From the NCBI GenBank assembly GCA_028375605.1, contig JAONGR010000005.1, positions 1 to 64,000 on the forward strand: DNA of 64,000 bases, read 5' to 3'. Each line of letters begins with the position of its first letter. Positions within the stretch are counted from its first letter, which is position 1. Of this stretch, positions 37,312 to 47,879 are shown one piece after another. Made by a program: the position numbers and the translations under genes. Source of the stretch: Arcobacteraceae bacterium (GTDB taxonomy: Bacteria > Campylobacterota > Campylobacteria > Campylobacterales > Arcobacteraceae). The notes under the pieces were generated by a model, which did not search any database, was not told the origin of the DNA, and saw nothing but the letters and a program-made list of their open reading frames with translations.

Positions 37312-38334
37312 CTATTTTTTATAACTTAATGCATCTATAGAATAAGTTGTTTTACCAGCATCTTTAAGGTCTACAAGTGCTTTAAATATAAGATATTCAT
37401 CAGTAGCACTATTTACTAAAATATCTCTCATTTTATCAATCATTTCATACTCAGCTAATACATATAAATATGCAGTAGTATATTCTTCTTTTTCTGAAGA
37501 CAAATCTTCAAAAAGTTTGATTATTTGATCTGGAGTCATTAGTTTTTTATAATTTTTAATAATAGTAATTAGCTCTTCATTTGATAATTCAACTTTTTTT
37601 ACTGTACTTATAATAGTTTCACTATTCATAGAAAATTCAGCTTTTTGTTCACTATCTTTTTTTAATAAAGCGTTAACCATCTCTCTATCTAATGTTAATT
37701 CTGGTAGTACTTTTTTTATAGAAGTCATAGATTTTGATTGTAATGCTTTTAAGAATGCATATTTAATAACATCTTGAGTACTTTTAAGTGGGCTTTTTAA
37801 AATTTCTAATGCAAAATTATCATCAAGATCAATTCTATTTTTTGTATTGTTAATCATTAATGGATTTTCAGGATCTAATTTTAAATCTTTTGATGAGATA
37901 TATTTACCTGATTTTATACTAAATGCTTGTTCAACTGTTTTAGTGATTTCTTTGTCATCTGTACTAAAATTACTATCTGATGCGGTAACATCTAGTTGTT
38001 TTAAAATTGAACCAAGCTCTTTAAAATTTTGATTTTGAAAAGTTACATTTGATGTTTCTTTTAATAATCTTTTATTAATTAAAGAAATCATACTTTGAGA
38101 GTCTTTTGTTACGGCTTTAGTATTAAAATAGTTTTTTAATCCATAAAATGAGATATGAATAATTGTCAATACTAGTAAAAGAACCATTGGTAAAATAACC
38201 CATATAGCAATAGGTAAAATGATTGTAAAATCAACTATCTGTAATCTATAATCACCTGCAGCAATACTAAAAGTATAACCAAATATAATAATTGCTAATA
38301 GCAATGAACCTACAATGTATTTTTTTAATCCCAT
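37312..38334 (-). CDS. conserved hypothetical membrane protein
   Basis: Two N-terminal TM segments, helical C-terminus. Confidence 0.6.
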   Translation of the reverse strand: MGLKKYIVGSLLLAIIIFGYTFSIAAGDYRLQIVDFTIILPIAIWVILPMVLLLVLTIIHISFYGLKNYFNTKAVTKDSQSMISLINKRLLKETSNVTFQNQNFKELGSILKQLDVTASDSNFSTDDKEITKTVEQAFSIKSGKYISSKDLKLDPENPLMINNTKNRIDLDDNFALEILKSPLKSTQDVIKYAFLKALQSKSMTSIKKVLPELTLDREMVNALLKKDSEQKAEFSMNSETIISTVKKVELSNEELITIIKNYKKLMTPDQIIKLFEDLSSEKEEYTTAYLYVLAEYEMIDKMRDILVNSATDEYLIFKALVDLKDAGKTTYSIDALSYKK

Positions 38335-38351
38335 ATTTTAATCCTTATAAA

Positions 38352-38708
38352 TTAGTTACTGTTATTTTCGTGAATTTCTCTACAATCAGTACAGAATTTT
38401 GCAAATGGTTTTGCTTTTAGTCTTCCGATGGCAATTTGCTCATCACACATTTCACAAATACCATAAGTTTTATTTTTAATACTCTCTAAAGCTTCTTTAA
38501 TCTCTTTTAATTCTTGCTTTTGTTGATTAATGATTATACCTGATGTAAAACTATCACTACTAGCCTCTGCAAAATCTAATTCATCTTTGCAATCTAGATT
38601 ATTTAATTTGGAAATATTATCTATTCCGTCTGTAATATTACTTTCGATTGTAATTTGTCTTTGTTCTAGCATGATTTCTAATTCGTCTATTTGTTTACTT
38701 GAAGCCAC
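38352..38708 (-). CDS. DksA/TraR C4-type zinc finger protein
   Basis: TYGICEMCDEQIAIGRLKAKPFAKFCTDCRE. Confidence 0.88.
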   Translation of the reverse strand: MASSKQIDELEIMLEQRQITIESNITDGIDNISKLNNLDCKDELDFAEASSDSFTSGIIINQQKQELKEIKEALESIKNKTYGICEMCDEQIAIGRLKAKPFAKFCTDCREIHENNSN

Positions 38709-38759
38709 TTCATATTCCTAATTTATATAATTTTAAGAGTATATCCAATTTTGTCTAAA

Positions 38760-39224
38760 TTATTTATGATAAGGATGATTATTTAATATACACAATGACC
38801 TAAAAATTTGCTCGCATAAAACTATATTTGCAATCTTATGTGCATAGGTTAACTCACTTAATGAAATAGACTTATCACACTTGGCTAAGAAGGCTCTATC
38901 AAAACCATAAGCTCCTCCAATATAAAAATTTATTGTAATTTTATCTTCAAGAAGTTTACTAAATTTAAAGCTATCAAGTTTTTGTCCTAACACATCTAAT
39001 GCGATGTTATACCCTGTAGATAATTTAGGAATATAGAGCTCATTATATGCTTGTTGTGATTCTCTTTCTCCTAGTGTTTGGGCTTTTGAAATTTGTTTGT
39101 TAAATAAACTATGAACTTCCACTTTTGCCCATCTTGATGACATTTTAATAAACTCTTGCACTAATGGTTCAAAATTATCGTTAGATTTTTTTACTATTTG
39201 ATAAATATTTATTTTGCAGTTAAT
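38760..39224 (-). CDS. rlmH: 23S rRNA (pseudouridine1915-N3)-methyltransferase RlmH, apparent AUU start
   Basis: FYIGGAYGFDRAFL..ISLSELTYAHKIANIVLCEQIFR..NHPYHK; frame extends upstream of the listed ATG with conserved-type N-term KINIYQIVKKSNDNFEPLVQEF; aaggat RBS then ATTATT. Confidence 0.8.
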   Translation of the reverse strand: MNCKINIYQIVKKSNDNFEPLVQEFIKMSSRWAKVEVHSLFNKQISKAQTLGERESQQAYNELYIPKLSTGYNIALDVLGQKLDSFKFSKLLEDKITINFYIGGAYGFDRAFLAKCDKSISLSELTYAHKIANIVLCEQIFRSLCILNNHPYHK

Positions 39225-39281
39225 AATATTATCCTTAATTTGTTTTGGATATTATACCAAATTAGATTAAAAGGAATAGTT

Positions 39282-40106
39282 ATAAATAAGAATACAATAA
39301 CAAGTATTGCAATAGGTGGTTTTGATGGTATGCATTTAGCCCATCAAGAATTATTTAAAAAATTAGATAACAATGGTGGTATTATTGTTATCCAAACTAC
39401 CTATGCAAATATTTCTCCTTTTAGATATCGAGAATTACATACTAAATATCCTATATATTTTTATCCATTAGAAAATATAAAACATTTATCTGGAAAAGAA
39501 TTTGTTAATTTAATTAAAGAAGAATTTCCGAATCTTAAAAAAATTGTTGTTGGATATGATTTTCATTTTGGGCATAGAGCTGCTTATAATAATGAAAATT
39601 TAATGGACTTTTTTGGTGGAGATGTTGAAATCGTTCCTGAATATAAAATTGATAATGTGCCAGTTCATTCTCGTATTATACGTTCATATTTGCGAGATGG
39701 AGAGATCTCATTGGCAAATAAATTCTTAGGTTATAATTACCAGTTAAGTGGACTTACAATTAAAGGTCAAGGACTTGGTAAAAAACAATTTGTACCTACT
39801 ATTAATATAAATGTGAGAGATTTTTTAATACCAGAAGCAGGTATTTACATTACAAAAACACAGCTTAATGAAACTATTTATTGTTCGGTAACATTTATTG
39901 GTCATAGGGTGACTACAGATGGTCAATTTGCAATTGAAACACATCTGTTAGACGAAGATTTTAAACAAGATGTTCCTAAGAGTGTGCGAGTTGAATTTAT
40001 ACATAAAATAAGAGATAATAAAAAGTTTGATAAGTTTGAAGATTTAAAAAAACAAATTGTAGATGATATAAATTATACATTATTATGGTTTGAAGGAGAA
40101 AAATGA
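39282..40106 (+). CDS. ribF: bifunctional riboflavin kinase/FAD synthetase, apparent AUA start
   Basis: ITSIAIGGFDGMHLAHQELF, GYDFHFGHRA, VHSRIIRSYLRDGE; AAAAGGA then ATA (39282) giving MNKNTITSIAIGGFDG. Confidence 0.85.
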   Translation: MNKNTITSIAIGGFDGMHLAHQELFKKLDNNGGIIVIQTTYANISPFRYRELHTKYPIYFYPLENIKHLSGKEFVNLIKEEFPNLKKIVVGYDFHFGHRAAYNNENLMDFFGGDVEIVPEYKIDNVPVHSRIIRSYLRDGEISLANKFLGYNYQLSGLTIKGQGLGKKQFVPTININVRDFLIPEAGIYITKTQLNETIYCSVTFIGHRVTTDGQFAIETHLLDEDFKQDVPKSVRVEFIHKIRDNKKFDKFEDLKKQIVDDINYTLLWFEGEK

Positions 40107-41839
40107 AAAATGTAGTGAAATTTATAGAATCAAAAGATATAACAACATTAGATATTTATGCACAGTTAAAGTGTAATGTTGAAGAAGTGAAAATTTTACA
40201 ACATCTAACAAAACAATATATTTTAGCAATTGATACTTTACTCGTAATAGATATATTATCTGAATTTTATGATTTAAAAACATATGAGCATTTAGATAAA
40301 ATATATATATTAAAAAATTTACTTGAGCTTGGTTGGATCGTTCAAAGTAATTTTTCTGCTACTAAAGTTAGTGATTTATCTCAATTAGAGCTTATCAATA
40401 CACCAGTTAAACTAAGTAGCTCATTTTTGAAACTATTAGAAGTAGGCTCATTAGATTTAGTATTACCTGAAGTAAAAGAATATAGTGATCATTTAGAGTA
40501 TTTACAAGACCAATTCTTTAAAATAGAACTTGCACAGCAGTTAAATATTGTAAAGCATAATTTTGACGAAAATTCACCAAATGCCAATAGATTAAGAAGT
40601 AAACTACTATTACTTGAAAATAGAATCAAAGAAAGAGTTACGACCACTAAAACTCCTATTATGCTAGAAGAATTTTTTAAAGACAATGAATTAAAAGAGC
40701 AAGAGCAGATGATTTTTCTTTCTCTTTTAAAAGAAGAATATGCTGGTAGTGATGAATCTATTCGAGATATGAATTCTTTAATTGCATTGGTTTCTTCTGA
40801 TGATTATGAGAAGATAAAATATAGAAGTTTACTAGAAGAAAGTGGAACTCTTATTGCTAATAATTTGATTGATTATGATGAGATGTTAACTCCTTTTGGT
40901 GGAATAAATAGGAATTTTTATATTCCTGAACAAATTCTGTATCAAATTTCTCATCCTATTAAAAAAGAAACACGACAAAGAAAAATTAAATTAGATATGT
41001 TGATTGGTGAGCAAGAGCTATTTGAATTAATTGAACCTAAAAAGTCAATGGATGATGTAGTTTTAAATGAAAAAACAAAAAATACTCTTAATTTATTATT
41101 GAAGCAAGTAGATAAAAAAGTAATTGATAAGTTGAAAAAATGGGGTATTAAGGATAAAAAGAAAAGTATCGATGCTCGTATTATATTTTATGGAGCAGCT
41201 GGTACTGGTAAAACTATTACCGCTTTAGCTCTTGCAAAATCTCTTAAGCGTCAAGTATTGAGTTTTGACTGTAGTAAAATTCTCTCTATGTATGTAGGTG
41301 AAAGTGAAAAAAATGTACGGAGAATATTTGATGATTATAAAGAATTATGTATTAAAACAAAATCACAACCTATTTTATTACTTAATGAAGCGGATCAATT
41401 TTTAAGTAATAGAGTGAGCGGTCAGATTAGTGGTAGCGATAAGATGCATAACCAAATGCAAAATATTTTTTTAGAACAAATAGAGAATTTTGATGGGATA
41501 CTCATAGCAACTACAAATTTACTCGATAGTATTGATAAAGCATTTTCACGTAGATTCAATTATAAAATTGAATTTTTAAAACCAGATGAAATTCAACGAA
41601 AAATATTATGGGAAAAACTACTTCCTGATACTTTGCCTTTATCTGATGATTTTGATTGTGATAAATTATCCCTTTCTAATTTAACAGGTGGACAAATTGA
41701 ATTAGTGATAAAAAATACTGCTTATAAATTAGCTATCGAAGATGAACCTGTATTTACTACAAATGATTTCATTGAAGAAATTTTAAAAGAAGAAAAAAGT
41801 ATGTTTGATAAAGATAAAAAAATGGGATTTTTTTCGTAG
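40103..41839 (+). CDS. AAA+ ATPase
   Basis: IIFYGAAGTGKTITALALAKSL, QPILLLNEADQFL, ATTNLLDSIDKAFSRRF. Confidence 0.88.
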   Translation: MKNVVKFIESKDITTLDIYAQLKCNVEEVKILQHLTKQYILAIDTLLVIDILSEFYDLKTYEHLDKIYILKNLLELGWIVQSNFSATKVSDLSQLELINTPVKLSSSFLKLLEVGSLDLVLPEVKEYSDHLEYLQDQFFKIELAQQLNIVKHNFDENSPNANRLRSKLLLLENRIKERVTTTKTPIMLEEFFKDNELKEQEQMIFLSLLKEEYAGSDESIRDMNSLIALVSSDDYEKIKYRSLLEESGTLIANNLIDYDEMLTPFGGINRNFYIPEQILYQISHPIKKETRQRKIKLDMLIGEQELFELIEPKKSMDDVVLNEKTKNTLNLLLKQVDKKVIDKLKKWGIKDKKKSIDARIIFYGAAGTGKTITALALAKSLKRQVLSFDCSKILSMYVGESEKNVRRIFDDYKELCIKTKSQPILLLNEADQFLSNRVSGQISGSDKMHNQMQNIFLEQIENFDGILIATTNLLDSIDKAFSRRFNYKIEFLKPDEIQRKILWEKLLPDTLPLSDDFDCDKLSLSNLTGGQIELVIKNTAYKLAIEDEPVFTTNDFIEEILKEEKSMFDKDKKMGFFS

Positions 41840-41858
41840 ATTAGATAAATTATATAAA

Positions 41859-41887
41859 AATATTTTGAGCTAAAAGCTCAAAATATT
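41859..41887. terminator. bidirectional terminator
   Basis: AATATTTTGAGC taaaa GCTCAAAATATT between convergent genes. Confidence 0.85.
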
Positions 41888-41895
41888 AAATGTTA

Positions 41896-42114
41896 TTACA
41901 GTCCTGTAACGTTTTCTGCTTGAGGACCTTTTTGACCTTCACCAACTTCATAAGTCACTTTTTGACCTTCGTTTAATGTTGCTCTTTCATAACCATTACT
42001 ATTGATTTGTCTGAAGTGTACGAATACATCTTTTCCACCATCTTCTTGCTCAATAAAACCATAACCTTTTTCACTATTGAACCATTTTACTGTTCCGTTT
42101 ACTAAATCTGCCAT
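41896..42114 (-). CDS. cold-shock protein
   Basis: [29 protein letters not shown]. Confidence 0.97.
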   Translation of the reverse strand: MADLVNGTVKWFNSEKGYGFIEQEDGGKDVFVHFRQINSNGYERATLNEGQKVTYEVGEGQKGPQAENVTGL

Positions 42115-42413
42115 GCAAATTCCTTTTTGTTTAAATACACCTCAAAGAGGTGGTTGAAAATCTAATATAAAGTTGTCTTTTATTTAACCTTTTTAATATT
42201 TTTGTGATATTAAATGGTATTAAATATTAAGATGTAACTTGAATCATCTTTCGTTAGTATTATTATAACAAATCTTTTCTTGGTTTACTCTGTATAAAAA
42301 TAGTAAACTAATAAAATTTATTACATAATTTTAAAGGAGAGTATTTTTGTTACAAAATGAAACTAATTTTTATGATAAATTAGCTCAAATTATAAGTTAG
42401 TGTATAAAAGTAA

Positions 42414-43100
42414 CTAAACTTCCGATCGAGAATTTTTTTCTTCTATTCCACTTATTCCAAATCTTCTACTTATTTCCTGTTTAATTCTATCTGGAGAAAC
42501 ATTTTTTGATGCCATTGCAACTAAACAATGGTACATTAAATCCGCACCTTCATATATTATTTCTTCTGTGTCATTGTCTTTTATAGCAAATGTAAACTCT
42601 CCCGCTTCCTCTACTATTTTTTTAAGCATTGAATTTTCTTTACCTTGGAGTAGTTTAGCAGTATAAGATTTTTTTGGATCATCATTTTTTTTCTCTTGAA
42701 TAGTATGATATAAAGTATCAATTACTCCATATGCTGCAGTTGTATCGATCTCTACATCACTTGAAATTTCATTTGTTGTTAGTTCTGTAAAGAAACAGCT
42801 TTTTCTTCCTGTATGGCAAGCTACACCATTTTGGATAATCTTTAAAAGCAATGTATCATTATCACAATCTATTTGCATAGATTGTATTTCTTGTGTGTGA
42901 TTAGAACTCTCCCCTTTTTTCCAAATTCGTTGTTTACTTCTACTAAAGTAATGAGCATAGTTCGTTTTTATAGTTAGCTCTAATGCTTCTTTATTCATAT
43001 ATGCAAGCATTAATACTTCATTTGTTTCATGATCTTGAGCAATTACGGGTATAAGTCCATCTTGTTTATCAAAGTCTACGTTATTGATTATATTTTGCAT
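42414..43100 (-). CDS. hisIE: bifunctional phosphoribosyl-AMP cyclohydrolase/phosphoribosyl-ATP pyrophosphatase
   Basis: LMLAYMNKEALELT, GESSNHTQEIQSMQIDCDNDTLL, HTGRKSCFF; C-term EEAGEFTFAIKD. Confidence 0.95.
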   Translation of the reverse strand: MQNIINNVDFDKQDGLIPVIAQDHETNEVLMLAYMNKEALELTIKTNYAHYFSRSKQRIWKKGESSNHTQEIQSMQIDCDNDTLLLKIIQNGVACHTGRKSCFFTELTTNEISSDVEIDTTAAYGVIDTLYHTIQEKKNDDPKKSYTAKLLQGKENSMLKKIVEEAGEFTFAIKDNDTEEIIYEGADLMYHCLVAMASKNVSPDRIKQEISRRFGISGIEEKNSRSEV

Positions 43101-43112
43101 CTTTATTGCCTT

Positions 43113-43526
43113 TTAAAATTTTTGATTGTATTGCAGTCCAAAACCTGTAATTTCATTTTCATTATCGAGTGTGATATTTGGTGTTAGGTTTTGTTTTAAA
43201 GAAGTTTCATTATTTTCATTTATTAATGGATTTATATCCATTGGTAAATTTTTTGTTCTATTATTATCTTGTATAAAATTTTGATTATTATATTTTATTT
43301 TCATTAAGGCTAATGACTCTTCAAGTGAAATGATTTTATCCTTGAGTTCTTCATTTTCTATCTGTAATAGTTCTAATGTATCTTTAGTTTTTTGGTGTTT
43401 ACCTAAACTTTGTGTGTTGTTATCTAGTAATGAAGATGAGATGTTTTGATAGTCTAATAATTGTTTATATAACATTCCTATTATGATTAGAAGAATAATT
43501 ATAATTATGTATTTGATTTTTTCCAT
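43113..43526 (-). CDS. hypothetical coiled-coil membrane protein
   Basis: N-terminal TM and coiled coil. Confidence 0.5.
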   Translation of the reverse strand: MEKIKYIIIIILLIIIGMLYKQLLDYQNISSSLLDNNTQSLGKHQKTKDTLELLQIENEELKDKIISLEESLALMKIKYNNQNFIQDNNRTKNLPMDINPLINENNETSLKQNLTPNITLDNENEITGFGLQYNQKF

Positions 43527-43539
43527 AATAAAGGATATC

Positions 43540-43566
43540 GTAAAAGGGAAATCTTTTCCCTTTTAC
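43540..43566. terminator. perfect 12-bp hairpin after SPFH gene
   Basis: GTAAAAGGGAAA tct TTTCCCTTTTAC. Confidence 0.6.
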
Positions 43567-44664
43567 TTATCTGATTGATGAATCTCTAGATTTGTCTTTT
43601 GTATCTACCCAAATATTTGGAGTAGAACCACCAGGTGTTAAGAATATTTTAGCATCTTTATTAGTGCTAAGTGCTTCATTAAATTTACCTTGTACTTTAA
43701 TTTGTTCTAATTGTAAAAGTTTAGTAGTTAATGATTGCGCTACTAACTTATTTGCTTTTGCTTGTGCATCTGCTTCAATAGTAACAGCATCTGCACGACC
43801 TTGTGCTTCAATTCTGTTTGCTTCAGCATCACCAGTAGCTTTAGCCGCTCTTTTTTCAGCTTCTTGTTTTGTTCTTAAAACTTCGTATTTTACTCTTTCT
43901 GATTCTTGGTTTGCTATTTGAACTCTTTCGATTTGTTCTTTAATTTTTGTAGGAAGTACGATCTCTCTTAATTGAACAGATTCGATTGATACTGGTTTCC
44001 CTTGTAACGCTTCTATTTCAGTTCTAATACCATTTTCAATCATAACAGCTATTTCAGTTCTTTTTGTAGGTAATGCTTCCGCATTAAATCCACCAACAAC
44101 ATTTCTTACGATATTTCTTACGACAGGATTTACAATTTTATCTTCCCATGAAAGTCCCCAAGTAGAGATAGTTAAAGGTGCTCCTGATGGTAAAAGTTTG
44201 TATTGAACAGTTAATTCAATAGAAACAGGTAATCCTCTCGCATCAAGAATATTAATAGCTGGATTGATTTTAATTCCAGCACCCATTCCACTCATATCTT
44301 CTAATGATTTATAGTTAATAAGTCTTACTTTTGTATCTACAGTAATAACTTTTTGAATTACTGGAATAAAAAGGTGAAATCCTGGTTGTAATGGTTCTGT
44401 TTCATATTTACCAGTAGTTACTTTAATACCAACTTCACCAGAGTTAACAATAACATAAGGTTTTGTCATGAATAAACCTATCGCTATAATTATAATTGCA
44501 TATATAATTCCTGATTGTTTGTTGAAATTTTTAAACATTTCAGGTGCTTGAAATGGTGGTTCAAATCCACCACCGTTTCCTCCACCACCGTTATTGTTTG
44601 ATTGGTTATTTGAACCTTTTTTCTCTTGTTGTCTATTTTTAAAATAGTCATTATCTATTGGCAT
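43567..44664 (-). CDS. SPFH/band 7 (prohibitin-like) protein
   Basis: VIVNSGEVGIKVTTGKYETEPLQPGFHLFIPVIQKV...ESERVKYEVLRTKQEAEKRAAKATGDAEANRIEAQGRADA. Confidence 0.88.
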   Translation of the reverse strand: MPIDNDYFKNRQQEKKGSNNQSNNNGGGGNGGGFEPPFQAPEMFKNFNKQSGIIYAIIIIAIGLFMTKPYVIVNSGEVGIKVTTGKYETEPLQPGFHLFIPVIQKVITVDTKVRLINYKSLEDMSGMGAGIKINPAINILDARGLPVSIELTVQYKLLPSGAPLTISTWGLSWEDKIVNPVVRNIVRNVVGGFNAEALPTKRTEIAVMIENGIRTEIEALQGKPVSIESVQLREIVLPTKIKEQIERVQIANQESERVKYEVLRTKQEAEKRAAKATGDAEANRIEAQGRADAVTIEADAQAKANKLVAQSLTTKLLQLEQIKVQGKFNEALSTNKDAKIFLTPGGSTPNIWVDTKDKSRDSSIR

Positions 44665-44734
44665 TGTATTCCCTTTTTTGTTTATTATTTGCAATAATAT
44701 ATTATTGCACTTTATATTATCTTAACTCTTTATT

Positions 44735-45655
44735 CTAATTAATGTATGTTAAATCTTTTATATATTTTGGATTTTTACCTGCAACAACATCAAAGTATGC
44801 AGATTGTAGTTTTTCCGTAATTGGTCCGCGACTTCCAGATCCAATTTTTCTTGCATCTACATCTCTAATTGGTGTAACTTCTGCAGCTGTTCCTGTTAAA
44901 AAACATTCACTACAAATATAAACTTCTTCTCTAGTGATTCTTCTTCTTACAACTTCGATACCCATATCTTGAGCTAATTCAATAACTGTAGCTTGAGTAA
45001 TAGACTTTAATGAGTTGTCATTTGGAGGAGTGATTAGTTTTCCATCTTCTACCATGAAAAAACAAGCTCCACTCGCTTCTGCAACATAACCTTGGTCATC
45101 TCTCATTAGTGCTTCATCATATCCAGCTTCTACAGCTTCATATTTTGCCATTTGTGAGTTTAGATAATTTGCAACAGCTTTTGCTTTTCCCATTCCTGAA
45201 GTGTTTCCACCTCTGGTCATTGAAGATATTTTTAATCTAATACCATTTTTTAAACCATCTTCGCCTAGATATGCTCCCCATTTCCATGCAGATATTGATA
45301 CATTTACAGGAGCATCTTTATGATAAAGTCCCATAACTCCATATCCTAAATATACTAGAGGTCTAATATATGCACCCTCAAATAATTCATTTTCTTGAAG
45401 AAGTTTAATTTGAGCAGCATTTAATTCTTCTAAGGTATATGGAACATCCATTAGTGTCATTTTTGATGAATCTAAAAGTCTTTGTGTATGTTCTTTTAGT
45501 TTAAATATAGCACATCTACCATCTTCTGTTTTATATGCTTTTGTACCTTCAATAGCACCGTTTCCATAGTGAAGAGTATGTGTTAGAACATGAACTTTTG
45601 CTTCGTCCCAAGGTGTGAGCTTACCATCCATCCAAATATATTTTGCTTTTTCCAT
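44735..45655 (-). CDS. ilvE: branched-chain amino acid aminotransferase
   Basis: KYIWMDGKLTPWDEAKVHVLTHTLHYGNGAIEGTKAY. Confidence 0.95.
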   Translation of the reverse strand: MEKAKYIWMDGKLTPWDEAKVHVLTHTLHYGNGAIEGTKAYKTEDGRCAIFKLKEHTQRLLDSSKMTLMDVPYTLEELNAAQIKLLQENELFEGAYIRPLVYLGYGVMGLYHKDAPVNVSISAWKWGAYLGEDGLKNGIRLKISSMTRGGNTSGMGKAKAVANYLNSQMAKYEAVEAGYDEALMRDDQGYVAEASGACFFMVEDGKLITPPNDNSLKSITQATVIELAQDMGIEVVRRRITREEVYICSECFLTGTAAEVTPIRDVDARKIGSGSRGPITEKLQSAYFDVVAGKNPKYIKDLTYIN

Positions 45656-45731
45656 TTAACTATTCCTAAATTTATATTTAATTTTATCAATTATTTTATC
45701 CAAAAAGAGTTTAAAAACGTTATAATAATAT

Positions 45732-47306
45732 ATGAACAAAGAATTAACTATATCGGATATTGATAAAATTTTATCAAGTAGAATACAAGATGATGCTTTT
45801 AAAACACTCAAAAGTATACCAACCCCAAATAAATTTAAAGATATGTCGAAGGCGACGAATAGAATAATTCAAGCTATTGAAAATGATGAAGTGATTAACC
45901 TTGTAGGAGATTATGATGTTGATGGTGTGACATCAACATCTATTATGGTTACTTTTTTTAGTGCGTTAGGTATTGAAATAAATCATATTATTCCTAATAG
46001 GTTTGAACATGGTTATGGATTAAGTCCTATTATTTTAGAACAAATTTATGATGGTATTATTATTACTGTAGATAATGGAATAAGTGCTGTTGAAGCTGCG
46101 AATATTTGTAAACAACGTGGATTAGATTTAATTATTACAGATCATCATACTGTAGGGGACATTTTACCAAATGCCTTTGCAATTGTGAATCCAAAACAAG
46201 AAAATTGCCCTTTTCCTTTTAAAGAAATTTGTGGGGCACAAATCGCTTGGTATTTATGTGCATCGATAAAAAAAGCACTTAATTTTGAATATAATTTAAT
46301 GGAATTATTTGATCTACTTAGTTTAGCAATTGTTGCAGATATTATGCCTATGGTGAGTTTGAATAAAACAATGGTAAAAGCTGGATTAAAAGCGCTTGCA
46401 AGTTCAACTCGACCAGCTATAGTTGCTTTACGACAAAGATATAATTTGGTTGATGTAACTGAAGAGGATATTGGTTTTAAAATTGCTCCTCTTATCAACT
46501 GTGCAGGAAGAATGGCAGATCCTTCTATTGCTTTAGAATTTTTATTATCTTATGATGAATTTGAAGCAAATATGCAATTAGACTATTTAATAGAATTAAA
46601 TGAATCGAGGAAAGAAGATCAGTTAAAAATGTTCAACGAAGCAAAAGGTCAAGTTGATACAAGTTTACCTGTTGTTGTAGTTGCTAGTGAAAACTGGAAT
46701 GAAGGAATTGTTGGTATTGTTGCTTCCAAATTATGTGAAAAATATAAAAAACCATCTATTGTATTTAGTATTAATAATGATGTTGCAAAAGCAAGTTGTC
46801 GAAGTACTTCTTCTGTAAATTTATATGAATTAATTAAAACTTGTAGTTCTTTACTTAATGGTTTTGGTGGACACAAGCAAGCAGCTGGATTAAGTATTCA
46901 AACAAATAAATTAGAAGAGTTTACAAGGCAAATAAATAAAAATATAACTGTATTACCTAAGCTTGCGGAAGATAAAAGTACCCATAGTTTAGGATTATTT
47001 AACATCTCAAATGTTTCATCTTCAGTATATGAGCTAATAGAATCTTATCGTCCATTTGGAATAACAAACCCTTATCCTATTTTAACTTTTCTAGATGTTG
47101 AAGTTCTAAATATTATTAAAATGGGTAAAAATAAAGAATTTACGAAGTTAACAGTAGGTGATACTTTTCAAAGTATAGAAGTAGTGATTTTTGTAGATTT
47201 TGAAGGGGTAGAGATAGAAGATAAGATTAGTTTTAATGCCACGATATCAAAAAATGAATTTCGTGGTGAGATAAAATTTAATCTTATGTTTAAAGAATTA
47301 TTATAA
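45732..47306 (+). CDS. recJ: single-stranded-DNA-specific exonuclease RecJ
   Basis: VGDYDVDGVTSTSIM, ITDHHTVGD, GFGGHKQAAGLS. Confidence 0.95.
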   Translation: MNKELTISDIDKILSSRIQDDAFKTLKSIPTPNKFKDMSKATNRIIQAIENDEVINLVGDYDVDGVTSTSIMVTFFSALGIEINHIIPNRFEHGYGLSPIILEQIYDGIIITVDNGISAVEAANICKQRGLDLIITDHHTVGDILPNAFAIVNPKQENCPFPFKEICGAQIAWYLCASIKKALNFEYNLMELFDLLSLAIVADIMPMVSLNKTMVKAGLKALASSTRPAIVALRQRYNLVDVTEEDIGFKIAPLINCAGRMADPSIALEFLLSYDEFEANMQLDYLIELNESRKEDQLKMFNEAKGQVDTSLPVVVVASENWNEGIVGIVASKLCEKYKKPSIVFSINNDVAKASCRSTSSVNLYELIKTCSSLLNGFGGHKQAAGLSIQTNKLEEFTRQINKNITVLPKLAEDKSTHSLGLFNISNVSSSVYELIESYRPFGITNPYPILTFLDVEVLNIIKMGKNKEFTKLTVGDTFQSIEVVIFVDFEGVEIEDKISFNATISKNEFRGEIKFNLMFKELL

Positions 47307-47879
47307 AGTCATTGGTTGATAAATCAATGGCTTATTTACAACAACTTCATTTGAATCTACTATTTCTTGTGTTAAATTTGCACTATATGTTGAAGATGCA
47401 AGAATTAAACCATCTCTAATATTAATAAACTTTAAAAATAATAATAATTGATTTTTTGTTATGGTATAAGTACCAACTACTGCATATCTTGAGTTGATTA
47501 CAGTATTATTAATATTTTTAGAATTACGAGTTAAAACTTTAAATCCTTCATCCCCAAATCTAAAATTTTTTGATAACTCAATTTCTCTTACTGTATAACT
47601 ATATTTTGATACAAGTTTATTTTTTAAAGTGTCTGAGAGTATAAAACTTAGTCTAGTATTACTTTTTAGTGTTGTAGTTTCTGCAAAGTTTGGAACAATA
47701 AGTATCTCATCCATTCTCATATTTGGAAAAATTTGATAAGAAGCTTTTTGTAATAAATTGGAGATTATTTTATCATAGTCAGTATTCTGGAGCTCATGAT
47801 TGTATCTAAGTGTTGGTATACTACACGCAGTAAAAAGTATCATTACAGCTATTAAACTAAGTAGTTTTATTTTTCTCAT
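47301..47879 (-). CDS. FlgO-like lipoprotein
   Basis: Lipobox FTACS; C-terminal YAVVGTYTI..LLLFLKFINIRDGLILASS. Confidence 0.7.
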   Translation of the reverse strand: MRKIKLLSLIAVMILFTACSIPTLRYNHELQNTDYDKIISNLLQKASYQIFPNMRMDEILIVPNFAETTTLKSNTRLSFILSDTLKNKLVSKYSYTVREIELSKNFRFGDEGFKVLTRNSKNINNTVINSRYAVVGTYTITKNQLLLFLKFINIRDGLILASSTYSANLTQEIVDSNEVVVNKPLIYQPMTL

